A DNA stretch of 64,000 bases from Bagarius yarrelli (GCA_005784505.1 VCAZ01000351.1:1-64000); one strand, 5' to 3'; positions 46,901 through 58,044 are shown, counted from the stretch's first letter. Notes: generated by a model not told the origin, from the letters alone. Numbers and translations: made by a program.

Positions 46901-49900
46901 TTCTATCTTTTTAAACATTCCAAACATTGTAGACACAGTGATTGAAATGTGGAATATTGGTTTCCAAGAGCTGAAATTATGCTTTTTTTATGAGGTTATT
47001 TACATCACACTCGGGTAAAAGCTATGGAAATTAGAGTATTTTTATATGTTGGTGCCCCTTTTTTGAAAGGACCAAAAGAAATTGGAGAATTTACAATCTT
47101 GGTCTGCTTTTTGGAAATTTGCTTTGGATTATTTCCCATCAACACCACAATTTTGAGTGCATTTTTGATACAACTGGCTACAATAAACTTCTGAATTCTA
47201 ATGTTATATTTAAAAATGATCTGTCCACACCTAAAAGAGACGGTAAAATCATAGATGGATTTAATGAATATTAACTTACATTTATGACATTTTGGTGGAC
47301 TCTCTTATTCAGAGCAACTTACATTTATCTCTTCTATACAGCGAAGCAATTAAAAATATACATTCTTTAGGATATAAGTAAAAAACTGAGCAAAACCTAA
47401 TCTAAATATTATTTTCATAATATATATATAATGTTTATATAATATATATAAATTTGTAATTACAGTCCCTCCTTTGGGCCTAAAATTTACCACCGACTGT
47501 TGTCGGATATTTAAAAGAATATGTGGAACTGAATAACTCATCCGAAATGGGTGATTTGCCTGAAAAAACCTGAAACCTGTGAGAGATCAGCTTTTACTAC
47601 ACATCTTCATTCATCTCAGTCATACATTTCAATTTTAGCACAAGGCATTTCTAACTTTCTAAACCATTCTTTTTATAGCTCTCATCTGGTATGTGTATGT
47701 GTGCAGTGAGGTATCTCCAGTGTCATGAATTCTGTGCTGGAATGTTTTCTCTCAAGAGTAACACCAGCACTAACAGGAGAACACGGAAAAGATAGAAAAT
47801 CTAGCGTAAGCAGTTCTTTATTGCAATTAGTATTAGCAGGAAGAGCTAGGAAACCTGGCTTAAGCAGTTCTTCGTTGCAAAAATAACAATAATAATAAAG
47901 CAAGGCAAAGCAAGAATCGTCTTAAACCTGGTTTCCTGGTTTTTCAGTGTTCTTCCCAGTTACTAGATTTTAACATTTCAAAATGTGGTAAAATTAGCAA
48001 TTCACAGCATAAAAACATGCAGGAATTGTGTAATTAATTTATCTCAGCGTGGACCAGACATCAAAGAATGTCATTCAAAGAATGTCATTCTATTTCTATT
48101 ATAATGTTTGCATTAAATTATGTATAGTAATCAATAATTTTTGTCTATTTTGTGGAACCATGGTATGGTGTTATAAGCACTAATTCCTGCTGACCTTAAA
48201 TCTGCTGCACAGGTGTCATGTTGAATATACCCACAACAACTGACCTGTGCAGATTTAATGTCAGCAGGAATTACTGTCATAAAATATATAGTTTTTATGA
48301 TTGTCTTACAGGAATACTGTCATAAAATTATAGTTTTTTATGATTGTCTTACTAAAAGTATATTCTGGCAGCTTGTTTTTTGTTGGTTTCTTGTAGTTTC
48401 AAGGAATATTGGGTGTGATAATAGTGCTTTATAAATAATGATTTGTTGTTGTTGTTGTTGTTATTACTATTGTGATCCTACTTCTTTTATTGAGCAGTCA
48501 AAAAAATAAAATGAAAAATTAGTCTATAGTTTTAATTGTGGGTTTATTCTAATGGTTAGAGACATAATAATGGCAAAAACATCCAGATAAATGCATTTTA
48601 AAAAAAGTTACAAATTAATATTTTAATGAGTGAAATAAGTATAAGCCCCTTAACAATCAGCAAGATTTCTGTCTTTCAAGTGTCTTTTATACAGGTAACA
48701 AGCTAAGATTAGGAGCACTCTCTTATAAGAACCTTTATAAGAGGACTCTCTTTAAGGAACATTCTTAATGGCAGAGCTCCTAAGCTTAGCTTGTTACCTG
48801 TATAAAGACACCTGTCCACAGAAGCAATCAATCGATTGATTTTAAATGCTCCATCATTGCCAAGATTAAAGTGCTGTTCAAAGATATCAGGGACAAGATT
48901 GTAGACCTACACAAGGCTGGAATAAGCTACGGGACTATCGCAGCTTGGTGAGAAGGTGACAACAATTGGTCCGATTATTCACAAGTAGAATAACAAACAC
49001 AAAATAACTGTGAGTCACCCTCAGTCTGGGTCTTCATGCAGGAAGCTGGGACCATAGTTAACAAAAACAATTGGTAACACACTATGCCGTGTGTCTAAAT
49101 CCTGCAGTGCCCACAAGGTCCCCCTGGTCGAGAAAGCACATGTACAAACCTGTCTAAAGTTTGCCAATGACCATCTCAATAATTTAGAGGAGAACTGGGT
49201 GAAAGTGTTGTGATCAGATGAAACCAATATCGAGCCTTTTGGCATCAGCGCAGTTCACCAGGTTTGGAGGAGGGGAAATAACGCCTATGACCACAAGATC
49301 ACCATCCCCACTGTCAAACATGGAGGTGGAAACATTATGATTTGGCTACTAAGGGGACAGGACAAATTCACAGCATTAAAGGGACGACTGACATGGCCAT
49401 GTACTGTCAAATCTTGGGTAAGAACCTCCTTCCCTTAACCAGGGCATTTAAAATGATTATTTTAGGTATTCCAGCATAAAAATTACCCAAAACACACTTT
49501 TAACGCAACAAATAAGTAACTCGAGAAGAATCACAATAAGGTCCTGGAGTGGCCTAGACAGTCTCCACACCTTAATCCCATAGAAAAGGAAGCTGAAGGT
49601 TCGAGTTGCCAAACATCAGCATCTAAACATTAATGACTTGAAGAGAATCTAAGAATCAATTTATAACATTTTTGAAATATGTTTTTCTAGATGGTTTTGT
49701 TGTTATTTTGTCTATTGGAATAAACCTACTATTATAATTATAGTTTTATCATTTGTTTTTCAGTGGCCAAACATACAAAATCAGCAGGGGATCTTTTTTC
49801 TGTGCAAGTTTCTTATATAGAGTACATTTTAAACAGTTGGTAGGATGTATTTTCCTCTTGCAGGACCGTGAAAATGCTCAGAGCTCCTGTGCTGGCCTCT

Positions 49901-50670
49901 TTATTGGCTCTCATTTGGGTTTCGACTGGCCTGGGGTGTGGGTTCATGTGGATATTGCTTCACCTGTGCACTCTGTGAGTAAAATGTTTTTTAATATTTC
50001 AAACCATTTCTTATATATTTTTAAATCACAGCATTACATTGTATTTTTCTGTTTTTCTTGCAGTTTGTTTTTTCCAATTAACAAACTTAATTAATGACCG
50101 TAAAGGGCAGGGCTGGTTGTAAAAGATGTAATCGGATTAGGGTTTGAGTTTAGATATTCGCTTTGTGGATATAGGTGTATGTATTTTTCCCAATTCATTT
50201 CATAAAGGTATTTGATTACATATTGTGATAAATAGCTACAAAACTTTTTACATTTTATTGTTTTTATATATTTTTTTTAATCCAGATGCATTTTTATTGT
50301 AAATACTTGTATGTTTCTCAATTATATAGTTCTATTTATCTGTTTAGCCAATGTTAACGTTAAAATTTGCATTAAGTAAACATTCAGCCACTTTAAACAT
50401 TAGTTAGTAGTGTGTTTTTGGCAACTTCTGTTTATTGTAAGTAATTAGCAATTTTTAACATTGCAATGTGCATGTGTGTAATTAACAGTGTGTGTTCTGT
50501 TACAGGGTGAGCGTGCTACAGGTTTTGGGGTAGCTCTACTTTTGGCTCTGTTTGGTCAGGCATCTGAAGACCCACTTCTCAATATGGTGTCTCCGTTGGG
50601 CATCACTGCTGCAAATGCTTTCTCGGGAGAACAAATGGAGAGAGATAGCAAACGGAGAAGATTAGTCTAA
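34934..50670 (+). CDS. npepl1: Probable aminopeptidase NPEPL1 (M17 family), twelve coding exons, one apparent frameshift
   Basis: Leucine-aminopeptidase-like protein; physiological substrate unknown. Coding exons: 34934-35082, 35868-36053, 38320-38487, 38683-38772, 38880-38961, 39208-39350, 39615-39692, 42202-42302, 45791-45914, 46668-46844, 49864-49974, 50506-50670. With one base restored in exon 1 they join to 524 residues (human 523). The M17 centre is complete: Lys259 and Asp264 (GKGIVYDTGG), Lys271, Asp282 (MKRDCGGAA), Asp341, Glu343 and Arg345 (NTDAEGRL). Spacing is identical to bovine lens LAP. The C terminus is RDSKRRRLV. Exon 1 lacks one base near 35057-35059, so the literal frame stops at 35072-35074; beyond it the next frame gives LLPVVTKE and joins exon 2 (MWQGAV). 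Introns 1, 2 and 4 appear to have GC donors. Exon 2 begins with an in-frame ATG, a possible internal start. Confidence 0.93.
36497..38071. mobile_element. Tc1-like transposon with both terminal repeats in npepl1 intron 2
   Basis: The left end is TACAGGCGCATCTCAA and the right end TTGAAATGCACCTGTA. The inner symmetry (GTGTAATGAATCTACATAAT and its complement) makes terminal repeats over 100 bp long. Minus-strand transposase remnants are seen around 36960-37800. One example is the segment complementary to TGCTGGCCAATCAAGCACAG, also found in the 52 kb copy. The coding region is full of stops, so it is dead. An RTE 3' end sits inside near the left terminus. Confidence 0.85.
36595..36750 (+). mobile_element. 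RTE LINE 3'-end fragment nested in the Tc1
   Basis: GATGTGATAAACGAGGACAT and GCTGTGGCGACCCCTAAAAC correspond to the reverse complement of the 3' end of the RTE copy at 8.93-9.05 kb. A T run follows in which an A-rich tail has been replaced or altered. It lies inside the left terminal region of the Tc1 element, so it inserted after it. Confidence 0.75.
39730..39925 (-). repeat. Degraded tRNA-derived SINE, minus strand
   Basis: TCAGTCAGCAGTCCAAGACC and AAACCATTGAGATACCACTT are the reverse of the SINE head. ATCTAGCAGACGCC at the left is the reverse of the GGCGTCTGCC tail. It lies in npepl1 intron 7, starting about 40 bp after exon 7. Confidence 0.7.
40530..41650. repeat. Possible 1.1 kb DNA element in npepl1 intron 7
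   Basis: The left part has TACTCAAGTAATAAGTTACT followed by AGTTACCTCTGATCTG. The right part has GTAGCGAAGTATAAGTAACG and later TTACTTGTGTATTAGTGAGT, plausibly the inverted counterpart. This is a common fish DNA-element terminus. Ends and target duplication are not exact. Confidence 0.45.
41700..42190. other. npepl1 intron 7, no feature recognised
   Basis: AT-rich intronic DNA before exon 8, with a polypyrimidine-rich acceptor ending in TTTAATTCAG. Confidence 0.5.
42525..42675 (+). repeat. Diverged direct repeat, copy 1, npepl1 intron 8
   Basis: GCAAGCCAGGATTTATCATG, TTTAATAAAAGTAAT and TGTAGCAGTGTTAACT recur in the same order at 45225-45345 with scattered changes. This is a repeat of unknown class. 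Confidence 0.7.
42680..44010. other. npepl1 intron 8, probably decayed transposon DNA
   Basis: The stretch 42800-42900 carries AATAATCGATCATCAAGAAT, reminiscent of hAT termini. The stretch 43100-43600 looks like old Tc1-type sequence, but no transposase block can be read. A 70-codon frame at 43628-43840 is not recognised and I do not call it a gene. Confidence 0.35.
44015..44277. mobile_element. 263-bp MITE with terminal inverted repeats, npepl1 intron 8
   Basis: The left end is ACAGTTGTGCTTTGACTTAT and the right end, read inward, is ACAGTGGTACCTTGACTTAT. They agree at 17 of 20 bases. The interior also has GAGTTTAATTCGTTCC near the left and complementary ACTCGTTAGTTGGG near the right. It has no coding capacity. 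A target duplication is not clear. Confidence 0.8.
44460..45060 (+). mobile_element. Tc1-like transposon remnant, N-terminal part, plus strand
   Basis: From 44508 the plus strand reads MVRSKELYGAFKKKIVAAYE and SGKGL before a stop, the start of a Tc1 transposase. Degraded helix-turn-helix sequence follows to about 44830, then a shortened middle part. The catalytic C-terminal half is missing. It lies in npepl1 intron 8. Confidence 0.75.
45190..45350 (+). repeat. Diverged direct repeat, copy 2, npepl1 intron 8
   Basis: GTAGGCCAGGATTTATTGTG and TTTAATAAAAATAATTCATG correspond to the 42.55 kb copy. GTTGTTGCAG precedes both copies by a similar distance. The copies are about 2.65 kb apart and directly oriented. 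Confidence 0.7.
45593..45772 (+). repeat. tRNA-derived SINE, nearly complete, touching npepl1 exon 9
   Basis: The A-box head TGGTAGCGCAGTGGCTAAGG is at 45593-45612. A degraded B-box region (ATAGATTCCCAACACCACCA) follows, then a body with CACTGTTGAGCCCCGGAGC. The tail is GAGTTGCTCTGGATAAGGGT, GTCTTCCAAATGCAG and TAAATATAAATA. The tail ends about 18 bp before exon 9 at 45791, so only the pyrimidine tract separates SINE from exon. Confidence 0.85.
47275..47350 (-). repeat. SINE tail fragment, minus strand
   Basis: GGTGGACTCTCTTATTCAGA and GCAACTTACATTTATCTC are the reverse of the SINE tail. The tRNA-like head is absent. It lies in npepl1 intron 10. Confidence 0.6.
47351..48180. other. npepl1 intron 10, unassigned repeat-like DNA
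   Basis: AAGCAGTTCTTTATTGCAA (47809 on) and AAGCAGTTCTTCGTTGCAA (47861 on) form a direct repeat about 50 bp apart. GTGTCATGAATTCTGTGCTG stands before them. This could be a piece of an LTR, but no partner is seen. Confidence 0.35.
48181..48273. repeat. About 31-bp inverted repeat (hairpin) in npepl1 intron 10
   Basis: TAATTCCTGCTGACCTTAAA at 48181 continues to CACAGGT near 48214. It is answered by ACCTGTGCAGATTTAATGTC at 48243-48262, continuing to GGAATTA at 48273. The arms differ by one base and a 3-base indel, around a loop of about 28 bases. Confidence 0.85.
48274..48351 (+). repeat. Tandem duplication of about 41 bp
   Basis: ACTGTCATAAAATATATAG and TTTTTATGATTGTCTTAC are repeated directly after AGGAAT with one or two indels. 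The duplication abuts the hairpin on its left, and AGGAAT itself echoes the hairpin end, so the duplication may include part of it. Confidence 0.85.
48500..49765 (+). mobile_element. Tc1-like transposon, plus strand, dead, npepl1 intron 10
   Basis: Terminal regions share GTGGGTTTATTCTAATGGTT at the left and the counterpart TATTGGAATAAACC at the right. Transposase traces start near 48845. Examples are DKIVDLHKAGISYGTIAAW, then HKVLEWPRQSPHLNPIEKEA near 49540-49590, the last catalytic block. Stops and frameshifts occur throughout. An internal palindrome (48680-48812) has arms ACAGGTAACAAGCTAAGATT and its complement. The element ends about 100 bp before exon 11. A related copy is at 62.5 kb. Confidence 0.82.
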
Positions 50671-50850
50671 ATTTAAACTTAATCTGCTTAGCTCTGTATT
50701 CTAAAATGAATTCTAAAACTGCAATATAATATTAAATAGATAAATGTGTACACCAATCATTTTCTTGAAATTATTGTTTAATTGCCATAAAAGCACAAAT
50801 AGAAATCATATATTGGATAAAGGTGTCTAAATAAAATTACATCACAGGAA
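50671..50850 (+). terminator. npepl1: npepl1 3' UTR with poly(A) signal
   Basis: AATAAA at 50830-50835 stands 160 bases after the stop codon, the first canonical signal in the 3' UTR. It would give a short 3' UTR ending near 50850. Use is not proven. Confidence 0.6.
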
Positions 50851-51605
50851 AACTTTCATTTGTATTATTGATTACACTGGAAAGTTGAAATGTACACAGT
50901 GATGAAACAGGGATAGTGGGAATGAATAAATTCATATTCTGTAATGGCACATAAAAAATGTACTGAGAAACTATATAATTTAAAACTACTTGTGTGCATT
51001 ACATTTGTCTGTAAAGTTTGAAAATAATTTTAAATGTGGGAAACAGGACTACTTCTCCAAAGTAAGGGAAGGGTTGTGGAAGTGTGGGGCAGATGTGACA
51101 TAATCCTCCTATCCCACTCATTATACAGCATAAAATTATTAAAACAGATTTAAAAACAGTATAAAATACTCAAATGACGTAATATATTGCACGCTGTACT
51201 GAACAAGTACACACCTGTGTGCAGAATAGTTAATGTGTGAACATTTTCCTCGACGGTATGACCAAAAATGTGTGCAGTAAAATGTATGTAGGTGTGCATG
51301 CATTAATAAAAAAATCAAAACAAATTAACAAATGTTAAATTTTAACATTTTACAATAAATTGTGCATTAGCAATTGTTTTCTTATGCACAGTCTAAATTT
51401 ACTAATGTTGTTCCTGGACTTATAAATCATTTTAATATAGTTTGTCTAATTTTATATTGTGATCTAATGTTAATCCAGGAATCATCGTTAGTAAGTTTTT
51501 CCAAAAACGTTATTTTTTTTTAGCATTTACGTTTATTTTATGGGAAAGACTCAAAAATGTGATGAGGAGGGTTTGGTCGGCACAAATTGATGACATCAGA
51601 TTAAA
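50851..51605. other. Intergenic, no gene seen
   Basis: AT-rich DNA between the npepl1 poly(A) signal and the transposon nest, with no recognisable element. Confidence 0.5.
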
Positions 51606-51609
51606 AACG

Positions 51610-51814
51610 CTAGGCCGAGAATCAAGGTCAATAAATCATAAATCAAAACCGTGAGCATAAACAAATAAGATAAACGCTTAGTATTTCGCAATGAGCAAAT
51701 AATACTTCGCAAAGAGGCTAACAGAACGATTAGCTTAAATAGTAGTCTGGCAATGCCACCGGAAGTACTTCTGCGGAGCTAGTCCTCTGCTGGTTGGGAG
51801 GAGGAGTCCTTACA
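51610..51814 (-). repeat. Diverged Gypsy LTR fragment beside the nest
   Basis: It shares AAACGCTTAGTAT, an AATAATACTT-like phrase and the ending GGGAGGAGGAGTCCTTACA with the LTRs at 52335-52621 and 58682-58955. Those end GGGAGGAGAGCGGAATCATTACA-like. Its left end is not identified. It adjoins the truncated left end of the Tc1 element, suggesting that this older LTR insertion removed that end. Confidence 0.6.
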
Positions 51815-52334
51815 ATTGTGATGATTTGGCTCACATTAAACAAAAACCCACAAATTCACTATCTCAACAAATTAGAATACAAAGACCAATAAAAAAAACA
51901 TTTTTTGTGAATTGTTGGCCTTCTGGAAAGTATGTTCATTTACTGTATATGTACTCAATACTTGGTAGGGGCTCCTTTTTCCTCTTGACAATACCCCATA
52001 GATTCTCTATAGGGTTCAGGTCTGGTTAGTTTGCTGGCCAGTCAAGCACACCAATACCGTGGTCATTTAACCAACTTTTGGTGCTTTTGGCAGTGTGGGC
52101 AGGTGCCAAGTCCTGTTGCAAAATGAAATCACCATCTTTAAAAAGCTGGTCAGCAAAAGGAAGCATGAAGTGGTCTAAAATTTCTTGGTAAACGGGTGCA
52201 GTGACTTTGGTTTTCAAAAAACAAAGTGGACCAACACCAGCAGATGACATTACTTTTATCTGAAAAGAGGACTTTGGAATTTATTTAATACATGAGTTTC
52301 ACAATTTGAGTTAAATTACTGAAATAAATAAACT

Positions 52335-52621
52335 TGTGATGAAGAGCCAGGAGAAGAATCCATAATGCAGGTTGCAGTTTTATCGAGCAATCTTACACAA
52401 TGAAATACAGGTAACCAGGCAAACAAATCCAAATCATTATGCAAAGATTCAAAGTCAAGAACCGGGCAGAAGTCATACGCCAGACAGACAGATAATAAAA
52501 CAAAACGCTTAGTATGTCTCATAAAAACAATACTTAATAAATGGTAAAAGCGGAAGTGGTATGCGCTGACTAAAACTCAGGTGACTGCGACCTCTGGTGG
52601 GAGGAGAGCGGAATCATTACA
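52335..52621 (-). repeat. Gypsy 3' LTR
   Basis: 287 bp, beginning TGTGATGAAGAGCCAGGAG and ending AATCATTACA. It aligns along its length with 58682-58955 but with many point changes and indels, so the insertion is not recent. Confidence 0.92.
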
Positions 52622-54662
52622 GTACCCCCCATCCTATGAACGCCTCCTGGTGTTCTTCTAGGGCATCCGCAAGGGCAAGAAGCTGGGCGTTCAGGGTGCG
52701 CTAGAATGAGGTTGGGGTTGACAGCTTTTCTGACAAAGGGAACATGGGAGGCTGGTAACCCAGGACACAATGAAAGGATGTTAGGCCAGTGAGTTCTGCG
52801 CATTAGACTGAGGGTGGTAACTGGAAGTAAGGCTGACATTAATGTTGAGTTGTTTACAGAATTCAGTACATACACGGGATGTGAAGTGTGGCCCCCGATT
52901 GGAAATGATGTCTTCTGGGATAACGTAGTTCCTAAACATGTGATTAAACAGTTGGCTGGCCGTTTTCTAAAGCTGTGCGCAGACCCTTAAGGGGAACTAG
53001 ATGGCATGCTTTTAAAAAGCGGTCGACAATGATGAGTATGGTGGTAAACCCATGAGAGTTAGGCAGGTCGGTAATGAAATCTACTGAGATGTGGGACCAG
53101 GGTCGTACTGGAAGTGGTAATGATGCTAACAAACCTTCGGGTAAGTGTGTAGGGGTTGGATTGGGCACATACGTGGCATGTTTTGACAAAGTTCATTATA
53201 TCTGAGCGACAGCCGGGCCACCAGTAGACGTTTTCAGTAAGCTCCTGTGTATGTTTAATGTCGGGATGACCAGAGCTGAGAGCAGTATGAACCTGTAACA
53301 TCACCTTATCTCGCAGATTTATGGGCACATAGACCTTGTCTGGAGGAGACAGGAGGGAGTTCGTTTTGATGTTTAGCAGTTATTTGTTCAGGGGGTCGTG
53401 TCTCCTAGACAATGCATCAGCTTTGGTGTTCTTGGTTCTGGGCCGGTACATCACGGTGAACTGGAACCTGGTGAATAATAACGCCCAACGGGCTTGCCGG
53501 GAATTCAGACGTTTTGCTGACTTCAGATATTATAAACTTTTATGGTCAGTAATGACCAGGAAGGGATGAACGCTCCCCTCCAACCAATGCCTCCACTCAG
53601 TTAGAGCCTTCTTGATAGCAAAAAGTTCATTATTACCAACATCGTAGTTGCACTTTGCTGGAGTAAGCTTACATGAATAAAAGGCGCGGGGATGGAGTTT
53701 AGGAGGTGTACCTCGTCGTTGTGAAAGAACAGCTACCACCCCACAATCCAAAGCATCCACCTCGACAACTAAAGGTAAGGCTGGGTTGCAGGTGTTGCAG
53801 TATGGGGGATGATGTGAACTTCTCTTTAAGCAAGGTGACGGCTTTGGCAGCAGCCTCTGTTCAATGAAGTTTAAAGGGTTTACCCTTAAGTAGAGATTGA
53901 GGGGTGTGGCGGTCAGTTTCTGATAAAACGCCAATAAAAACCTCAAGAACCTCTGAAATTCTTTAACTGTTCTAGGCTGAGGCCGGTTGGTAACTGCCTC
54001 AACTTTACTTTTGTCCATAGTGACCCCCTGAGCGCTTATATGGTAGCCAAGAAACTTGACTTTACTTTGGTGGAATTTGCACTTTTTGGCTTTAACGAAC
54101 AATATATTTTTCAGTAACCAGTGTAGTACGGTGCGTACTTGTTCCACATGCTCCGGAAGTGATCGAAAATAGATGAGGATTCCATTGATATACACAATCA
54201 GACAGACATTGAGAAGGTCTCAAAATACGTCATTTACAAAAGCCTGGAAAACAGCTGAGGCATTCGTATACGAATTAGATTATAGGCACTACGGAGGTCA
54301 AGCTTAGTGAAGAACCGGGCTTTTTGTAACTGCTCCAGTGTAGCAGGAACCAGGGGTAACGGGTAGCGATATTTCACAGTCACATCTTTTAAACTTCTGT
54401 AATCAATACACGGACATAGACTGCCGTCCTTCTTCTCCACAAAGAAGAACTCTAAAGACATAGCAAGGACGAATTAAACCATTAGCTAGAACTTCATCGA
54501 TGTACTCCTCCATGGCTTGAGTTTCTGGATGTGATAAAGGGTAGACTCGGCACTGAGGAGGAAGGGCGTTGTTTATGAGTTCAATCGCGCAGTCTCCCGG
54601 ACGATGTGGAGGGAGATCTGAAGCTTTAGCTTTACTTATTACTTCCATCAGGTCATGATATT

Positions 54663-57555
54663 GTCGCAGTTATTTATAATAATAATCTAACTATCGTACC
54701 GAAACAGGGACGAAATTTTAATTCATTTGAAGCTCTCTACAGTAACCATACATCTGCAGAGACAAATAATAAGCAGAGCCAATCGATTTCTCTTATTTAC
54801 AGACCCCCAGGTCCGTACTCTGAATTTCTTAGTGAATTTGCAGATTTTCTGCCTAACCTTGTTGTCTCCGCCGATAAAGCGCTAATTGCTGGAGACCTTA
54901 ATATTCATTTTGAAAACTCAGACGACCCGCTGAGAACAGCATTTATGTCTTTACTCGACTCAGTGGGAGTAAATCAGTGTGTAATAGGACCCACTCATAA
55001 AGCAGGTCACACGTTAGATTTAATACTATCTCTCGGAATAAGTATAAGTAATATAGTAACAACAAACTCCTCAGTGCGAAATTATTTCTGATCACCATCT
55101 TATATCGTTTAAAAAAATGCGCCATACTAATAGTGCACATGCAGCGCCGCGCTACCGCTTTAAACGTACATTTACATCAACTTCTGCTCAGAGCTTTATT
55201 AATTGTCTTTCAGACTTGTCTTCTGTCATTGGATCACCGTCTGATCCAACAGAACTCGAGCAGGCGACTGAATATATAGATGCCGCATTCCGCTCTACAT
55301 TAGATAACGTGGCTCCAGTTAAAAGAAAATAATTAAAGATAAGAAACTCGCTCCATGGTATAATGAACACACGCGCTCTTTAAAACAGAGCGCCCGTAAA
55401 CTAGAACGTAAATGGCGCCGAACTAGATTGCTGGTTTTCCAGGCAGCATGGAAAGAGGGAATTCTAGCTTATAAAAAAGCTCTTAGTGTAGATTTCTATT
55501 CGACACCACCGTCGCAAAATTAACTAGGAATAAGACGACCTCAGAAACCTGCACCATAACTGCGTGCAGCAGTGAGGATTTCATGAACTTTTTTGATAAT
55601 AAAATTGCAAACATTAGGCAGAAAATTCACGCTTTAAAACCGGACCTTTTCAATGATTCTGATGAACAATTAACCGCATCAGATCAGAACTTAGAAAATT
55701 TCACTCCTCTGGAAGAGAAAAACCTAATCGCACTCATCTCTTCCACAAAACCGTCAACTTGTGTGTTAGATCCTATACCAACACACTTTCTTAAGCAAAT
55801 TGTACCGGCAGTATCAGAACCCCTGTTGAAAATAGTTAACTCTTCTCTCAGCAGTGGGTATGTTCCCAAATCTTTTAAATTAGCAGTTATTAAACCTTTA
55901 ATTAAGAAACCTGACCTTGACCAAAATGAGCTGTCAAACTACAGACCGATATCTAACCTTCCGTTTATCTCTAAAATTCTAGAGAAGGTAGTAGTGCAAC
56001 AACTATGTTCATATTTACAAAGAAATAACATACACGAACTTTATCAATCAGGATTCAGGCCTCACCACAGCACAGACGGCACTGGTCAAAGTAGCTAATG
56101 ACCTCTTACTGGCATCCGACCAAGGCTGTGTCTCGTTGCTTATATTACTTGACCTTAGTGCGGCCTTCGACACTATAGATCACGATATTCTTCTTCACAG
56201 ATTAGAAAAATTAGTAGGAATTAAAGGAACAGCTCTTGCGTGGCTCAGGTCCTATTTAACCGATCGTTACCAGTTTGTAGATTTAAATGGTGATTATTCT
56301 GCGTGCTCCCTTGTAAAGTATGGTGTTCCACAGGGCTCGGTTTTAGGCCCACTTCTTTTCTCTCTTTACATGCTGCCTCTGGGAAAACATAATCCGTAAG
56401 CATGATATCAGTTTCCACTGTTACGCTGATGACACACAGTTATACGTCTCATCAAGGCCTGATGCGAAAGGCCAGTTTAATAATATTGAGCAATGTGTGA
56501 AGGAAGTAAGAGATTGGATGTTATGCAATTTCCTCTTGCTTAACGCTAGCAAGACGGAGGTTCTGGTTCTAGGACCACAGGTAGCTAAAAGTAAGCTTCC
56601 TGATCACACCTTAACCCTAGACAGTCTTTCTGTCTCAGTAAAAGATCTGGGTGTGATTTTAGATTCCAATCTCTCATTTGAAGCCCATGTCGACAATATT
56701 ACCAGGATAGCGTTCTATCATCTCAGAAATATCGCTAAAATAAGAAATATCTTGTCGCTTACTGATGCCGAAAAATTAGTTCATGCATGCGTTTATCACA
56801 TCCAGGCTGGATTACTGTAACGCTTTACTGTCTGGATGTTCAACTAGGTGCATTAATAAACTTCAGCTAGTCCAGAACGCAGCAGCGAGAGTCCCTCACT
56901 AAAACTAAAAGGTACGAGCACATCACACCAGTCCTATCCACACTGCATTGGCTCCCAGTGAGACACCGCATCGATTTTCGATTTTAAAATACTACTTTTA
57001 ACTTACAAAGCTCTAAATGGTCTTGCACCGCAGTACTTGAGTGAACTTCTAGTGTCTTACGTTCCGCCACGCCTACTTCGATCAAAGGATGCAGGCTGCC
57101 CTGTCAGTACCGCCCCATACCGCGCATTATAAAAAAAAAAACTACAGCAGGGGGCAGAGCCTTTTCTTACAGAGCCCCAATGCTATGGAATAGCTCAGTG
57201 TTTAAGTCCAGGTTAAAAACATACTTATTTAATCAAGCATTTTGTATTGATTCCCCTTAGATAAAGGAGCAGATCTGGGGGACTCATGGGTGTTGAGTAT
57301 TATGGTGATCTGGTATGTTTAGATGCTGTCTTCCCCTCTCTTATTGATCACGGTGTTGATGATGAGAGCGGCTGGTTGCTTAACATCTCAGGGAGCCCTC
57401 ATGTCTGTGTTTCCCTCTGGTTCTCCTTTTAGTTATGCTGACCTAGTTAGTCTTGCCGGAGTCCATCCTTGCACTCTACTACATTATTCATTTAATCAAT
57501 CCAAACCGTGTGATTACATTGTCACTTAACTGTTTTCCTTCTTTTTGCCTTCCTT

Positions 57556-57587
<32 letters not shown>

Positions 57588-58044
57588 ACTGTTGAGTTAC
57601 ATATGCCACAACGGAGCTGCTGGTGATCCAGACCCCACCTCCGACCCTGTCCTGTGGGACCCTTCCCTGTGACCTGCCCAGCGGATGATGCATCACCAGG
57701 GCGATCTAGGACGACCCACTTCGCCATAAAGACGTTCCGGCTGCTCGCTAAGGACTAATGATTATAGTTGTTTTTACACACACACAGTGTAACCTCATGA
57801 TCCCTGCTACCTGTTTTCACCCAAATGAAGATGGGTTCCCTGTTGAGTCTGGTTCCTCTCAAGGTTTCTTCCTATCTCATCTCAGGGAGTTTTTCCTTGC
57901 CACCGTCGCCCCCGGCTTGCTCATCAGGGACAAACTGATTTCTGTTTAATTCTGTTTCATAATTTCTTCAATTGTAAAGCTGCTTTGTGACAATCACCAT
58001 TGTAAAAAGCGCTATACAAATAAAACTGAATTGAATTGAATTGA
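54663..58044 (+). pseudogene. L2-clade LINE inserted inside the Gypsy element
   Basis: The plus strand reads an endonuclease part (SIYRPPGPYSEFLSEFADFL; ALIAGDLNIHFENSDD). RT blocks follow in order: LSNYRPISNLPFISKILEKV at 55.9 kb, LLDLSAAFDTIDHDILLHRL at 56.1 kb, GVPQGSVLGPLLFSLYM at 56.3 kb, YADDTQLYVSS near 56.43 kb, and LLLNASKTEVLVLGPQ at 56.5 kb. The 3' UTR ends with repeated GAATT units (GAATTGAATTGAATTGAAT), the usual L2 tail. The frame is broken at about 55080, 55330, 56095 and 56397, so it is dead, although the catalytic YADD remains. ATATT flanks both sides (54658-54662, 58045-58049), possibly a target duplication. The N-terminal part of the endonuclease is missing (5' truncation). 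Confidence 0.92.
57558..57588. repeat. (CT)n run in the LINE 3' UTR
   Basis: Short CT dinucleotide array within the L2 3' UTR. Confidence 0.8.

Noticed and set aside
49753..50094. 113-codon open frame
   Set aside because: It is npepl1 exon 11 read through in a shifted setting with intron on both sides; splice sites at 49864 and 49974 explain it.
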